Positions 1 through 11,292 of a DNA stretch of 61,208 nucleotides are shown piece after piece; position 1 is the stretch's first letter, and the number at the start of each line of letters is the position of its first letter. Made by a program: the position numbers and the translations under genes. Under the pieces are notes generated by a model, which saw only the letters and a program-made list of their open reading frames with translations, made no database searches and had not been told where the DNA came from. Source of the stretch: Actinobacillus genomosp. 2. GTDB taxonomy: Bacteria > Pseudomonadota > Gammaproteobacteria > Enterobacterales > Pasteurellaceae. Where the stretch lies: assembly GCF_029773605.1 (NCBI RefSeq), contig NZ_CP103807.1, forward strand, positions 1,822,501 through 1,883,708. The letters run 5' to 3'.

Positions 1-1585
<1,585 letters not shown>

Positions 1586-1760
1586 TACAACGCTCAAGTG
1601 TTTTTGGGCGTAGAGCGAAGTGAAAAGCTAGAAAAGACTAAAAACTAAAGAAGATGAAAAAATCAGTAAACAGCTTGTTTCGAATTTAAAGTGCGAATAA
1701 AAAGCAGATAAAGAACGAAGAGAAAGACAAATAAAGAAGATAAAGGTCATCAACAGAATA
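1586..1760 (+). other. 23S-5S rRNA spacer
   Basis: An AT-rich spacer of about 175 bases between the rRNA genes, transcribed as part of the rrn operon and presumably removed by RNase processing. I see no tRNA and no open reading frame of note in it. Confidence 0.7.
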
Positions 1761-1876
1761 TTCTGGCGACCAGAGTGCTGTGGCTCTACCTGATTCCATT
1801 CCGAACTCAGAAGTAAAACGCAGTAACGCCGATGGTAGTGTGGGGGTTCCCCATGTGAGAGTAGGGCATCGCCAGA
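1761..1876 (+). rRNA. rrf: 5S ribosomal RNA
   Basis: The central part ccgaactcagaag and the 3' part gatggtagtgtggggg match bacterial 5S rRNA. The ends pair as the helix I strands tctggcga / tcgccaga. Length is about 116 bases, normal for the family. It is the last gene of the rrn operon and is followed by an intrinsic terminator. Confidence 0.95.
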
Positions 1877-1902
1877 TTGAATTTAGCGCGAAAGCGAAGA
1901 GA

Positions 1903-1942
1903 GAACCCTAGAGTTAGTGATAGCTCTGGGGTTTTTGCTTTT
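1903..1942 (+). terminator. rrn operon terminator
   Basis: A GC-containing stem (aaccctagag paired with ctctggggtt) is followed by tttttgcttttt. It lies 27 bases after the 5S gene and is the obvious end of the rrn transcript. Confidence 0.85.
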
Positions 1943-2234
1943 TCGACACTTTATTTTTTCATTGTTTTATTCCTTTTATTGATTCATTTCTTTCTGCTTT
2001 TTTCTTTATTCTCTCATTTATTTATTCCTCGATTTAGCCCGAACTGTTTTATACATATGTGTATGATTTTTTATTGGATTTGCAACAAATAAAGGAAATT
2101 TGACCGCGTGTTTTGGGAAAATGATTCCATGTGTTGTTGAAGACTATATTTTGAGTAACCGTTACTTTTAAGCATTTCGATATTAGACTACTATCCTTAT
2201 TTTCTTTAGTTCTGCGTGTTGTTAAATAATAAAA
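1943..2234. other. AT-rich stretch without a recognised gene
   Basis: About 290 bases, very rich in T on the plus strand, between the rrn terminator and the glycosyltransferase remnant. The short open frames here have no recognisable protein features. It may hold the decayed upstream part of the neighbouring pseudogene, but I could not read conserved motifs in any frame. Confidence 0.5.
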
Positions 2235-2530
2235 ATGGCGAGAAATTCCAGATTTACAATAAAAGTGTTGGAAGCCATTGAATAATATAATCGCCAAGGT
2301 GGGTATTTAGGAGATCAAGATATTTTAAATATGCTGTTTCGGCATACTTGGTTGTCTTTACATCGAAAATATAATGATCAATTTGGTAATTATTATTACT
2401 TACAGCAATTAAATCATTTTAAATTGTATTCGGAGATTATAGATATTGATGGATTGTAGCCGTTAGTTATTCACTATAATTGTGCTTATAAATCGTTGGT
2501 TGTCGGCTGTGAAAATCGATTGGATATTAG
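2235..2530 (+). pseudogene. family 8 glycosyltransferase remnant (LPS-type)
   Basis: One reading frame, interrupted by stop codons at 2283-2285 (taa) and 2457-2459 (tag), still reads as the C-terminal half of a GT8 glycosyltransferase. Directly after the first stop it gives GYLGDQDILNMLF, the conserved DQD-x-LN motif of this family. After the second stop comes PLVIHYNCAYKS, resembling the usual 'hy-G--KPW' C-terminal motif. The N-terminal catalytic part with the DxD motif is not recognisable upstream. Enzymes of this family add sugars to lipopolysaccharide outer cores. I infer a dead gene next to the rrn operon. The 3' limit is approximate. Confidence 0.6.
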
Positions 2531-2545
2531 AATAAACGTTAAGAA

Positions 2546-2587
2546 TAAAAAAGCGGTCAATCTGCCCTACTTTACAGATTGACCGCA
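2546..2587. terminator. paired uptake-signal hairpin, terminator after cysI
   Basis: Two inverted uptake-signal cores (gcggtcaatctg at 2553 and cagattgaccgc ending at 2586) form a 12-bp stem. On the minus strand it is followed by a run of T, so it should terminate the cysJI transcript. Confidence 0.8.
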
Positions 2588-2616
2588 AGGTGGCGTGTTA
2601 TGCCACGAGTTTTAGA

Positions 2617-4383
2617 TTATTGTTGTTTTGTTGGAATAATTTTTGTGGCATCCCAGAAATCAATATGAGCATTGACAACCGGAGCAATGATATTAGTACG
2701 AATAACAAAGTCACCGAAAGCCTCATTCGCTTGACGTTCAGTTGCCCAGCGTGCAACTAATTGGTCAATTTCATTTACGATTTCCGGTAAAGTAATATTT
2801 TCTTTATATAAGCGAGGAATACGTAAACCGGCACGATCACCCCCGATATGCAGGTTATAACGTCCAATTGCTTTACCAACTAAGCCGATTTCCGCTAGCA
2901 TTGCTCGCCCACAGCCATTTGGGCAGCCGGTGATACGGGTAATAATACTTTCATCGGAAACGTGGTGTTTACTCAGAACTTTATCGAGTTCAGTAATAAA
3001 ATCCGGTAATACGCGTTCCGCTTCTGCCATGGCTAATGGGCAAGTTGGTAAGGATACGCAAGACATCGCATTCTCACGCAATTTTGAGATTTCTTGGATT
3101 AATCCGTATTGACGAGCTATCGCCTCAATTTGTGCTTTATCTTGTTCCGCCACATTAGCCACAATCAGATTTTGATTAGCTGTGATACGAAAATCACCTT
3201 TGTGTACTTTAGCGAGTTCCAGAACACCTGTCATTAAAGGTTTTTCTGGTTTATCGGTAATACGCCCACTTTCGATAAATAAGGTTAAGTGCCAGTTATT
3301 GTCGATACCTTTTACCCAGCCAATACGATCGCCTCGTTCTGTAAACTCATACGGGCGTGTCGGTTCGAATTTGATATTCATACAACGCTCTACTTCCGCT
3401 CTAAAGCCGTCAAGCGTCATATTTTGTACGGTATAACGTACACGAGCATTTTTACGGTCGGAACGGTTACCGAAATCACGTTGAGTTTTGACTACGCCTT
3501 CGGCTGCAGCAAGCGTGTGTTCCAATGGTACGAAGCCGAGTGAATAGGCCACATTTGGATAAGTTTTGGTATTACCGTGTTCGAAGGATAATCCGCCACC
3601 GACTAATACGTTAAAGCCACATAGTTGTCCGTTTTCATCTTGAATCGCAATAAAGTTTAAATCGTTGGCATATACATCCACATCGTTAAGCGGTGGAATA
3701 GCAACCGCGGTTTTGAATTTACGCGGTAGGAAGGTTTTACCGAGAATCGGCTCTTCTTCAATTTTGAGTAAATCGTCCGAACTTTCGACTTTTTTGCCAT
3801 CGACCCAAACATCTAAGTAGCCACGAGAACGAGGTAGGAGATGTTCAGAGATTTTTTTCGCAAACTCATACGCTTGTTGGTGTAATTCGCTTTCAATCGG
3901 ATTTGAAGTACAAAGTACATTACGATTCATATCAGCTGCAGTCGCAATAGAATCTAAACCGATACTATGTAACAAACGGTGCATCGGTTGTAATTTGCCT
4001 TTGGGTACACCGTGATATTGGAATGTTTGGCGATTGGTTAAACGAATCGACTGATAACGAGTATGTTCACGGGCAAATTTATCAATTTCAATCCATTGAT
4101 AAGGTTTGATAATACCGCCAGGTAAGCGGCAGCGTAGTAGCATAAATTTTAACGGCTCAAGTTTTTCTTCTAAACGTTCGGCACGAATATCACGGTCGTC
4201 TTGTTCATACATTCCGTGGAAGCGAATTAATTGGAAATTATCGCCTTTAAAGCCACCGGTTAAACCGTCTTTTAAATCATCTAAAATCGTACCACGTAAG
4301 AAATTACTCTCTGTTTTTAAACGTTCGTTGTCAGACAACGGTTTCTCTTGCCACTCTAAGCCTTTGGTTTTTTTATCACTCAT
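2617..4383 (-). CDS. cysI: sulfite reductase (NADPH) hemoprotein, beta subunit
   Basis: Reduces sulfite to sulfide by six electrons, using siroheme and a 4Fe-4S cluster; partner of CysJ in the cytoplasm. The 588-residue product has the paired nitrite/sulfite reductase half-domains and the cluster/siroheme cysteines in [10 protein letters not shown] and [10 protein letters not shown] (CX5C and CX3C) in the C-terminal third. I chose ATG at 4383, because TTAGGAG sits at the right distance before it; the longer frame begins with GTG at 4404 and would swallow that ribosome binding site. It lies 27 bases after cysJ and both are transcribed together. Confidence 0.96.
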   Translation of the reverse strand: MSDKKTKGLEWQEKPLSDNERLKTESNFLRGTILDDLKDGLTGGFKGDNFQLIRFHGMYEQDDRDIRAERLEEKLEPLKFMLLRCRLPGGIIKPYQWIEIDKFAREHTRYQSIRLTNRQTFQYHGVPKGKLQPMHRLLHSIGLDSIATAADMNRNVLCTSNPIESELHQQAYEFAKKISEHLLPRSRGYLDVWVDGKKVESSDDLLKIEEEPILGKTFLPRKFKTAVAIPPLNDVDVYANDLNFIAIQDENGQLCGFNVLVGGGLSFEHGNTKTYPNVAYSLGFVPLEHTLAAAEGVVKTQRDFGNRSDRKNARVRYTVQNMTLDGFRAEVERCMNIKFEPTRPYEFTERGDRIGWVKGIDNNWHLTLFIESGRITDKPEKPLMTGVLELAKVHKGDFRITANQNLIVANVAEQDKAQIEAIARQYGLIQEISKLRENAMSCVSLPTCPLAMAEAERVLPDFITELDKVLSKHHVSDESIITRITGCPNGCGRAMLAEIGLVGKAIGRYNLHIGGDRAGLRIPRLYKENITLPEIVNEIDQLVARWATERQANEAFGDFVIRTNIIAPVVNAHIDFWDATKIIPTKQQ

Positions 4384-4410
4384 TTTCTCACTCCTAAATT
4401 CCACTGTTTT

Positions 4411-6222
4411 TTAATAAACATCACGTTGATAACGTTTTTCTTCACGTAAATTATCTAAATATTCTTCTGCCTCATCCGCATTCAGATTACCTTGTTGGGC
4501 AATTACATCTAATAAGGCTTGATTAACATCTTTCGCCATACGGCTTGCATCGCCGCACACATAAATATAAGCCCCTTGTTGTAGCCATTGCCATAGCGTT
4601 TTGGCTTCTTCACGGATTTTGTCTTGTACATAAATTTTTTGCTCCTGATCACGTGACCATGCAAAGCTATATTTATGTAGGAAACCGTCTTTAGCAAATT
4701 GTTGCCATTCGGTTTGATAGAGGAAATCGGAAGCAAAATGTTGATTACCAAAAATCAGCCAGTTTTTACCTTCAGCTTCATCAGCAGCACGTTGTTGTAC
4801 AAAGGATCTGAATGGTGCGATACCAGTACCGGAACCGATCATAATGATCGGTTTGGAAGAATCTTGTGGTAATTTGAAATTGTCGTTATGTTTAATAAAA
4901 ATTCGCACTTGTCCGTCTTCTTCCACACGATCGGCTAAATAACTTGATGCACCGCCGGCACGTGCTTTGCCATTATGTTCATAGCGAACAACCCCAACAC
5001 TAAGATGTACTTCTTCGCTAACTTCAGCTTGTGCGGAAGAAATCGAATATAGGCGAGGGGTAATCGGACGCAATAAAGCAATAAATTGCTCAGCAGAGAG
5101 TGTTGCCGGATAGCGATTAAGTACATCGACAAGCGGTGTATTTTGTACAAAATTTTGTAATTGCTCACTGTTCGCTACAATCGCGTCTAATTCTGAGTGA
5201 TTGGCGAGTGCTGCATAGTTTCTAACGAAAGCCACTGTGTTTTGAGTTAATTCAAATTGCGTTTGTAAAGCAGTAGATAACGGTAGCGTTTGATCTTGCA
5301 GAGTTACTTGTTCTTCTCCAGTTAAACCGATAGCAGTCAGGATTTCATTTACCAATGCAGGATCGTTTTCAAAATAAACACCCAGTACATCGCCAGATTG
5401 GTAGCTCAAATCGGATCCGCTTAAATCAAACTCTAAATGACGTACATCTTTTTCTGCATCCTTAGCCGTGATACGTTGATTAGTTATTAAGGTTGCAGGA
5501 AAAGGGTTCTCTTTATTGTATTTTGATTGGTTCGTTGCTACGGAGCTTTGAGATGTTGTTGATGCTAAATTCGCCGTTACACCTTCGTTATTTTTAGCTT
5601 TAATGATGTCGACAATCTCATTGATCCACTGATCCGCAGTTGCTTGGAAATCTAAATCGGCATCAACGCGATCAAATAAACGAGAACCACCTAACTCCTC
5701 AAAACGACGATCAAAATCTTTGCCGGCTTGGCAGAAATTTGGATAAGAAGAATCGCCTAAGCCTAATACGGCAAATTGCAAGCGGTCTAATTTCGGTGCT
5801 TTTTTACCATTGATTAGCTTTAATAACAGCACACCTTCTTCCGGTGCTTCGCCTTCGCCTTGTGTAGATGTTACCAATAATACGAGTTTTTCATCGGCAA
5901 TATTTTTGGCTTTATAATCTTTTAGAGATGTACGTGTGACATTTACTCCGATAGCTGTTAAACGCTCCGTTAATTTATCGGCAACTGATTTAGCATTGCC
6001 GGTTTGTGAAGCGGAAAGGACAGCCACTTTCAGTGGTTCTGTTGCCACTAAAGCGGTCGAATCAGAAGTGTTTTTTGCAAAATGTTCACCAATACTCTTT
6101 ACACCTTGAGCTTTTGCCCAGGCATAACCAGATAGCCACGCCAGTTGTAAATGATTTAAATTTGCTAAAACTTGGACAGTTTCAGTAGATAAAGGTAATT
6201 CCCCTTTATTTTCAACGCTCAT
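4411..6222 (-). CDS. cysJ: sulfite reductase (NADPH) flavoprotein, alpha subunit
   Basis: Carries electrons from NADPH through FAD and FMN to CysI. In 603 residues it shows an N-terminal flavodoxin domain (SASQTGNAKSVADKL around residue 75; LGLGDSSYPNFCQAGKDFD around 155), an FAD-binding region (RLYSISSAQ) and an NADPH-binding segment (MIGSGTGIAPFRSFVQQR), ending in the typical KRYQRDVY. Length and order match E. coli CysJ. First gene of the cysJI unit, with its own promoter at 6261-6306. Confidence 0.96.
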   Translation of the reverse strand: MSVENKGELPLSTETVQVLANLNHLQLAWLSGYAWAKAQGVKSIGEHFAKNTSDSTALVATEPLKVAVLSASQTGNAKSVADKLTERLTAIGVNVTRTSLKDYKAKNIADEKLVLLVTSTQGEGEAPEEGVLLLKLINGKKAPKLDRLQFAVLGLGDSSYPNFCQAGKDFDRRFEELGGSRLFDRVDADLDFQATADQWINEIVDIIKAKNNEGVTANLASTTSQSSVATNQSKYNKENPFPATLITNQRITAKDAEKDVRHLEFDLSGSDLSYQSGDVLGVYFENDPALVNEILTAIGLTGEEQVTLQDQTLPLSTALQTQFELTQNTVAFVRNYAALANHSELDAIVANSEQLQNFVQNTPLVDVLNRYPATLSAEQFIALLRPITPRLYSISSAQAEVSEEVHLSVGVVRYEHNGKARAGGASSYLADRVEEDGQVRIFIKHNDNFKLPQDSSKPIIMIGSGTGIAPFRSFVQQRAADEAEGKNWLIFGNQHFASDFLYQTEWQQFAKDGFLHKYSFAWSRDQEQKIYVQDKIREEAKTLWQWLQQGAYIYVCGDASRMAKDVNQALLDVIAQQGNLNADEAEEYLDNLREEKRYQRDVY

Positions 6223-6260
6223 ATAAAATCCCCACGTTTAAAAAATATTTCAATAGTGTA

Positions 6261-6306
6261 TTTATAGAGGGATTTTATTATTCTTAAAAATACTAACAGG
6301 GAATAG
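6261..6306 (-). promoter_or_regulatory. cysJI promoter with putative CysB-type activator site
   Basis: Read on the minus strand, a TATAAA box (plus 6261-6266) lies about 40 bases before the cysJ start, without a good -35 hexamer. Directly upstream is a 29-base block (6278-6306) that matches the cysG promoter block in 25 of 29 positions, at the same 12-base distance from the TATAA box. A weak -35 with a conserved upstream block is expected of an activator-dependent promoter. That the activator is CysB is inference from the genes involved. Confidence 0.6.
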
Positions 6307-6459
6307 TTTAGAGCTGAATGGAATATAAAATGTTAAATGAGCGGTTAGATTAGCATTTATAAGAGAATTTATGGTTAGCTAAGATAAAACTTGAGATTCT
6401 TATTCATTTTAGGAATATTAATAAAGATTTTGCTATGTGTTTATGTCGTTTATAAGCAT

Positions 6460-6506
6460 AAAAAAGCGGTCTAAATTTGCAAACTTTTAGCAAATTTAGA
6501 CCGCTT
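6460..6506. terminator. perfect uptake-signal hairpin, terminator after cysN
   Basis: AGCGGTCTAAATTTGC (6465-6480) and its exact reverse complement (6490-6505) make a 16-bp stem with a 9-base loop. On the minus strand a T run follows, so it should end the cysGHDN transcript before the cysJ promoter. Confidence 0.85.
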
Positions 6507-6523
6507 GTGCTTAAGGTGAATCT

Positions 6524-7816
6524 TTATTCAGTCGCGAGAATCATCCCTGCAGCAACTGTGTGATAGGTTGCTTCATCAATTAAAATAAATGAGCCCGTCG
6601 CAACATTTTGTGCATAAGTGGTAGCGGTAATCGGCTTTTGTAAGCTGAGTTGTAACTCGCCGATATCATTTAATTTTAAACTGTCCGCTTCCGCTGAATT
6701 ACTCAAGGTTTTTACATCCAATACGTGATCAACAGCGGTCACTTTGGCAAACACAGTTTGTGTAGTGTGTTTTAGCACATATTTACGAGCTGGATTTAAC
6801 GCTCGTTGATCAAACCAGCATACCGTAGCGATTAAGCGTTTTGTTGCGGTAATCGGTGAATGTTGTGCCACAAAAGTATCGCCACGAGAAATATCAATAT
6901 CATCCGCTAAACGAATCGTGACTTGCTCACCAGCAACCGCACTTTGCACGATACCATTCGGGCTAATAATTTCCGATACGGTCGAGGTGTAGCCATTCGG
7001 TTCAATTCGAATCGTATCGCCAACACTCACCGAACCTGCCTCAATTCTGCCTTGATAACCCCGGAAATCATCCGCTTTATCTTGATCTAAACGGCTGACT
7101 AGTTGCACCGGAAAATGAAAATCTGCTGTGCGTTCCGATAAATTCTCGTTGCTCGGTAAGTTTTCTAAAATGGTGAGTAACGGCTCTCCGTCATACCAAG
7201 GTGTGCGTTCGCTTTTATGAACGATATTGTCGCCTTGCAACGCAGAAACCGGTACAAATTGCACCTGTTGAATGCCAAGCTGATCGGCTAACTTGCGGTA
7301 AGCGGTGGTAATTGCTTCAAATTTTGCAACATCAAAATCCAATAAATCCATTTTATTTACCGATACAATAACATGTGGTGTCCGTAAATGTTTTAGGATT
7401 GCCGAATGACGTTTGGTTTGTGGCAACAACTCCAACTCTGCTTGGCTAAAATCTAATTGCGAAGCATCAATCAACACCACAGCAGCATTAGCAGTTGAAG
7501 CACCGGTCACCATATTACGCGTATATTGTTCGTGTCCCGGAGTGTCGGCAATGATAAATTTGCGTTTGGCGGTGGAGAAATAACGGTATGCCACATCAAT
7601 TGTGATACCTTGCTCACGTTCTGCTTCTAAGCCGTCTGTCAGAATCGAAAAATCAATCACTTCACCGGCATTTTTAGATTTATTTAAACTTAATAACTGA
7701 TCGCTTAATAACGCTTTGCTATCGTAAAGTAAACGCCCGATTAAGGTACTTTTACCGTCATCTACGCTACCGGCGGTGATGAAACGAAGTGGGGCATATT
7801 GGTTTAAATTGCTCAT
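6524..7816 (-). CDS. cysN: sulfate adenylyltransferase subunit 1 (GTPase)
   Basis: GTP-driven subunit of ATP sulfurylase; with CysD it converts sulfate and ATP to APS. An elongation-factor-like G domain is clear: GSVDDGKSTLIGRLL near residue 20, DTPGHEQYTRNMVTGAS near 95 and NKMD near 155, followed by two beta-barrel domains. At 430 residues it is shorter than E. coli CysN (475) and carries no APS kinase (CysC) fusion. It lies 93 bases after cysD and is last in the cysGHDN unit. Confidence 0.95.
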   Translation of the reverse strand: MSNLNQYAPLRFITAGSVDDGKSTLIGRLLYDSKALLSDQLLSLNKSKNAGEVIDFSILTDGLEAEREQGITIDVAYRYFSTAKRKFIIADTPGHEQYTRNMVTGASTANAAVVLIDASQLDFSQAELELLPQTKRHSAILKHLRTPHVIVSVNKMDLLDFDVAKFEAITTAYRKLADQLGIQQVQFVPVSALQGDNIVHKSERTPWYDGEPLLTILENLPSNENLSERTADFHFPVQLVSRLDQDKADDFRGYQGRIEAGSVSVGDTIRIEPNGYTSTVSEIISPNGIVQSAVAGEQVTIRLADDIDISRGDTFVAQHSPITATKRLIATVCWFDQRALNPARKYVLKHTTQTVFAKVTAVDHVLDVKTLSNSAEADSLKLNDIGELQLSLQKPITATTYAQNVATGSFILIDEATYHTVAAGMILATE

Positions 7817-7909
7817 AATTTATTATCCTTTTATTCCTAGCACGGCAAAGCCACACTAGGTTACATCTTGTGTTCCCCCGTTGGGGCAAATTAGCTTGTT
7901 GAGTAGAAT

Positions 7910-8836
7910 TTAGAAGTAACCTTGTTTTTTACGTTGTTCCATTGCTGCTTCGCTAGCTCGGTCGTCCATACGAGTGGCGGAGCGTTCTGAAATTTCGGCG
8001 ACTGCGGTTTCTTTGATAATATCTGCCGGTGTCGCAGCGGTGCTAGCAACTGGGCAAGTACAGCTAATATCACCTACGGTACGGAAACGTACCGAAACCA
8101 GCTTGCTTTCCTCATTCGCTTGCTTTGGTGTGAGAGGAGTAACCGGCACGAGTAAGCCGTTGCGTTCTACTACTTCACGCTCATGTGCATAATAAATCGG
8201 CGGTAACTCGAGTTTTTCACGTTCGATATATTGCCAAATATCGAGTTCCGTCCAGTTAGAAATCGGGAATACACGCATATTTTCGCCTTTATGTAATTTA
8301 GCATTATAAAGCGACCATAATTCCGGGCGTTGTGCTTTGGGATCCCATTGACCAAATTCATCACGGAACGAGAAAATGCGTTCTTTGGCACGAGCTTTTT
8401 CTTCATCTCGTCTTGCACCACCCATTAAGGCATCAAAACCGTTGGCTTCAATCGTTTCTAATAAAGTGACCGCTTGTGCCGCATTACGAGAATCGGTTTC
8501 TTTGCGTAGCACCACCGTACCTTTAGCTATTGAATCTTCGACGTGACCGACGACTAATTTTGCATTTAATTTTTTCACTTGTTCGTCACGGAATTGAATC
8601 ACTTCAGGATAATTATGTCCCGTATCGATATGCACTAATGGGAAGGGTAAAACAAGTTCTCTACCTTCCAACTGAAAGGCTTTACGAGCTAAAGCGAGTA
8701 ATACGACTGAGTCTTTACCACCGGAAAATAGTAATGCCGGATTGCTACATTCCGCCACCACTTCACGAATGATGTAAATTGATTCCGCCTCAAGCCAATC
8801 TAAATGTCCGTTTTCAATATTATTTTGTGTTGTCAT
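7910..8836 (-). CDS. cysD: sulfate adenylyltransferase subunit 2
   Basis: Catalytic subunit of ATP sulfurylase, an ATP pyrophosphatase-family enzyme that forms APS from sulfate. The PP-loop LFSGGKDSVVLLALA is near residue 40, and the C-terminal half has RTVGDISCTCPVAS and the ERSATRMDDR motif typical of CysD. The 308 residues agree with the family (about 300). ATG at 8836 follows a good AAGGATC site, and cysH ends 14 bases upstream. Confidence 0.96.
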   Translation of the reverse strand: MTTQNNIENGHLDWLEAESIYIIREVVAECSNPALLFSGGKDSVVLLALARKAFQLEGRELVLPFPLVHIDTGHNYPEVIQFRDEQVKKLNAKLVVGHVEDSIAKGTVVLRKETDSRNAAQAVTLLETIEANGFDALMGGARRDEEKARAKERIFSFRDEFGQWDPKAQRPELWSLYNAKLHKGENMRVFPISNWTELDIWQYIEREKLELPPIYYAHEREVVERNGLLVPVTPLTPKQANEESKLVSVRFRTVGDISCTCPVASTAATPADIIKETAVAEISERSATRMDDRASEAAMEQRKKQGYF

Positions 8837-8850
8837 ATTTTCAGATCCTT

Positions 8851-9585
8851 TTATTTATGTAATCCACACTCTTTACTGTCTTTGTTTTCCCACCACCAAC
8901 GACCGGCTCGGATATCTTCTCCGGCTTTGACCGGACGGGTACAAGGCTCGCAACCAATACTCGGGAAACCTTGTTTATACAGTTCGTTATATGGAATTTG
9001 ATGTTTTAAGATATACGCCCAAACTTCTAATTCAGACCAATCGAAAATCGGATTATATTTATCGATACCTCGGCTCGTATCTTGTTCGTGTAAAGCAAGT
9101 TCGGTACGAGTCACTGATTGTTCTCGGCGCTGTCCGGTTAGCCACGCATCCGCATCTTGTAAGGCTCGATTAAGTGGTTCGATTTTACGGATAAAACAAC
9201 ATTCTCGGCGTAATTCCACGCTTTCATAAAAGGCAAATTTACCTTTTTGTTGATCATATTCCGCCGCTTTTTGTGTATCGGGATAATAACGTTGGAAATC
9301 TAAAGCCGGATAAGTTTCTTTGACCTTATCGACCAAGGCTAATGTTTCCGGATTTAAACGCCCGGTTTCCAAAGTAAACACGGTTATGTCTGCTTGGCTT
9401 TTGGCGATCACATCGGTAATCAGCATATCTTCCACCGCTAAACTGCTAGCGAATTTCACATTGTGATGTTGTTGGCTAATCTGCTGCATACGCTCATATA
9501 AAGCGGTTTCTTTTTGGTTAAGATTTGCAAAATCCGCTTCGGACGGTGTTGGGATGGCCCATAATGTCGGATTAAAAAAATTCAT
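8851..9585 (-). CDS. cysH: assimilatory APS reductase (CysH family, 4Fe-4S type)
   Basis: Thioredoxin-dependent reductase that yields sulfite. The 244-residue product keeps the C-terminal ECGLH with the catalytic Cys. It also has the Cys pair in RRECCFIRKIEPL and the CxxC in GCEPCTRPV that bind a 4Fe-4S cluster in adenylylsulfate (APS) reductases; the E. coli PAPS reductase lacks these. I infer that it reduces APS directly, which fits the absence of an APS kinase gene. Start is ATG at 9585, preceded by GGAGAG; the frame remains open 38 codons upstream, but that part overlaps the 3' end of cysG. Confidence 0.94.
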   Translation of the reverse strand: MNFFNPTLWAIPTPSEADFANLNQKETALYERMQQISQQHHNVKFASSLAVEDMLITDVIAKSQADITVFTLETGRLNPETLALVDKVKETYPALDFQRYYPDTQKAAEYDQQKGKFAFYESVELRRECCFIRKIEPLNRALQDADAWLTGQRREQSVTRTELALHEQDTSRGIDKYNPIFDWSELEVWAYILKHQIPYNELYKQGFPSIGCEPCTRPVKAGEDIRAGRWWWENKDSKECGLHK

Positions 9586-9598
9586 ATGATTCTCTCCA

Positions 9599-11023
9599 TT
9601 ATGCGGCTTGTTTCCATAGCGTTTCTTGGGTTGAAACAAATTGCACAGCTTCTTTGCCGAACCATTCAAGTTCTTTTTGTAATTTGACCACTTCGCCAAT
9701 CACAATCAATGCCGGTGTTGGGGCATTTTCGGCAAGTTCTGCCAATTCACTTAATACGCCGGTTTGTACTTGCTGATTTGGCAACGTACCGTTACTGATA
9801 ATTGCCACTGGTGTATCGGACGGTTTACCGTGTTTTTGTAATTCTATGGATAACTCGGCAGCTTTAATCATCCCCATATAAACCACTAATGTTTGATTGC
9901 CTTGGGCAAGCGTTTCCCATTTAAGTTGACTACCGTCTGGCTTCAAATGACCGGTAATAAACATTGCAGTCTGTGCGTGATCTCGATGGGTGAGCGGAAT
10001 CCCAGCATAAGCGGTTGCTCCTAGTGCGGCAGTAATGCCCGGTACGACACTAAACGGAATATTTTCTGCTTTAAGCACTTCCAATTCTTCGCCGCCACGC
10101 CCGAATACAAACGGATCGCCGCCTTTCAAACGCACTACACGTTTGCCTTGTTTGGCATATTTCACCAGTAACTGATTAGTATCTTCTTGTTTGACGCTGT
10201 GTTTACCGGCTCGTTTACCGACAAACACTTTATCCGCATCACGGCGAACCAATTCTAAAATCGCCTCGGAAACTAGAGCGTCATATAACACCACATCCGC
10301 CTGTTGAATCGTTTGTAAACCTTTTAAGGTGAGTAATCCGGCATCGCCCGGCCCCGCACCAACTAACGAAACTTCGCCTAAAACCGGATTATTGTTATGT
10401 AATTCCGCTTCCAATACCGCTTCCGCTTGTTCGATTTGATGATTTTCAGTCAGACGCTGAAAACTTTGATGGGTAAATAATTTTTCCCAAAAACGGCGAC
10501 GTTGGGTTAATTGTGGGAATTGGGTTTTGACCGCACTACGCCAACGAGTCGCAATATCTGCCATTGCACCTAAATTATGTGGAATTAACGCTTCTAGTTT
10601 TTCACGTAACAAACGAATTAATACTGGTGCTGCACCGCCGCTTGAAATCGCAATTTGCACCGGAGAACGGTCGATAATTGAAGGAAAAATATAACTACAA
10701 CGAGGTTGGTCATCCACCACATTGACTAAACGTTGTTGGCTTTCAGCGGTTTCAAACACAAGTTGATTTAACGTATTGTCATCGGTTGCTGCAATCACTA
10801 AATAGCTAGAGGTAACTTGACTCGCTTCAAATGTTTTCGCAATCCATTCCACTTTTCCCTCATCCGTTAATGATTGCAGTGATGAATGGAGTTTGTCCGC
10901 CACCACTTTGACTGATGCACCGGCTTTTAATAATGCATCGATCTTACGCACAGCAACATGTCCGCCACCAACGACCAATACCGATCGGTTTTTTAAATCT
11001 ACAAAAATTGGTAAGTAATTCAT
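9599..11023 (-). CDS. cysG: siroheme synthase (three-activity CysG)
   Basis: Makes siroheme for CysI from uroporphyrinogen III. The N-terminal half (residues 1 to about 200) is a precorrin-2 dehydrogenase/ferrochelatase with [18 protein letters not shown] and the [19 protein letters not shown] stretch. The C-terminal half is uroporphyrinogen methyltransferase with [34 protein letters not shown] and [19 protein letters not shown]. Its 474 residues are slightly more than in E. coli (457). ATG at 11023 follows a GGAG site. First gene of the cysGHDN unit, divergent from the sulfate importer. Confidence 0.96.
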   Translation of the reverse strand: MNYLPIFVDLKNRSVLVVGGGHVAVRKIDALLKAGASVKVVADKLHSSLQSLTDEGKVEWIAKTFEASQVTSSYLVIAATDDNTLNQLVFETAESQQRLVNVVDDQPRCSYIFPSIIDRSPVQIAISSGGAAPVLIRLLREKLEALIPHNLGAMADIATRWRSAVKTQFPQLTQRRRFWEKLFTHQSFQRLTENHQIEQAEAVLEAELHNNNPVLGEVSLVGAGPGDAGLLTLKGLQTIQQADVVLYDALVSEAILELVRRDADKVFVGKRAGKHSVKQEDTNQLLVKYAKQGKRVVRLKGGDPFVFGRGGEELEVLKAENIPFSVVPGITAALGATAYAGIPLTHRDHAQTAMFITGHLKPDGSQLKWETLAQGNQTLVVYMGMIKAAELSIELQKHGKPSDTPVAIISNGTLPNQQVQTGVLSELAELAENAPTPALIVIGEVVKLQKELEWFGKEAVQFVSTQETLWKQAA

Positions 11024-11067
11024 TTTTTCTCCACTCGCTTAAAACAAGCCACGATTTGTTGCATTAA

Positions 11068-11113
11068 GTTATAAGAGAAATTTGTTATTCTGAAAAATAA
11101 TAACAGGATATAG
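11068..11113 (-). promoter_or_regulatory. cysG promoter with putative CysB-type activator site
   Basis: Read on the minus strand, TATAAC (plus 11068-11073) is an evident -10 box. The block at 11085-11113 matches the cysJ promoter block in 25 of 29 positions, with the same 12-base gap to the -10 box. It stands 62 bases before cysG (56 in cysJ). The same intergenic region must also hold the promoter of the divergent importer. I see TTATTCC-like and GGAATAA words near 11128-11215, but cannot place that promoter. Confidence 0.6.
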
Positions 11114-11292
11114 ATTATAGTCTTTTGGAATAAATCGCAGTTTTAAAGGCTTGATCTAAGGTCTTTTGTTTTAAAATAAGCAATTTGTGATGTTTTTTAC
11201 TATTTTTATTCCATATGGTTATATCAATAAAGTTTCGGTTCTTTGTTAAAGCGACTTGAGCGGTTAGATTTTTAATCAATATGAGGATTTAT

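Noticed and set aside
1877..2092. 71-residue hydrophobic open frame after the 5S gene
   Set aside because: It crosses the rrn terminator, and its hydrophobicity only reflects T-rich DNA.
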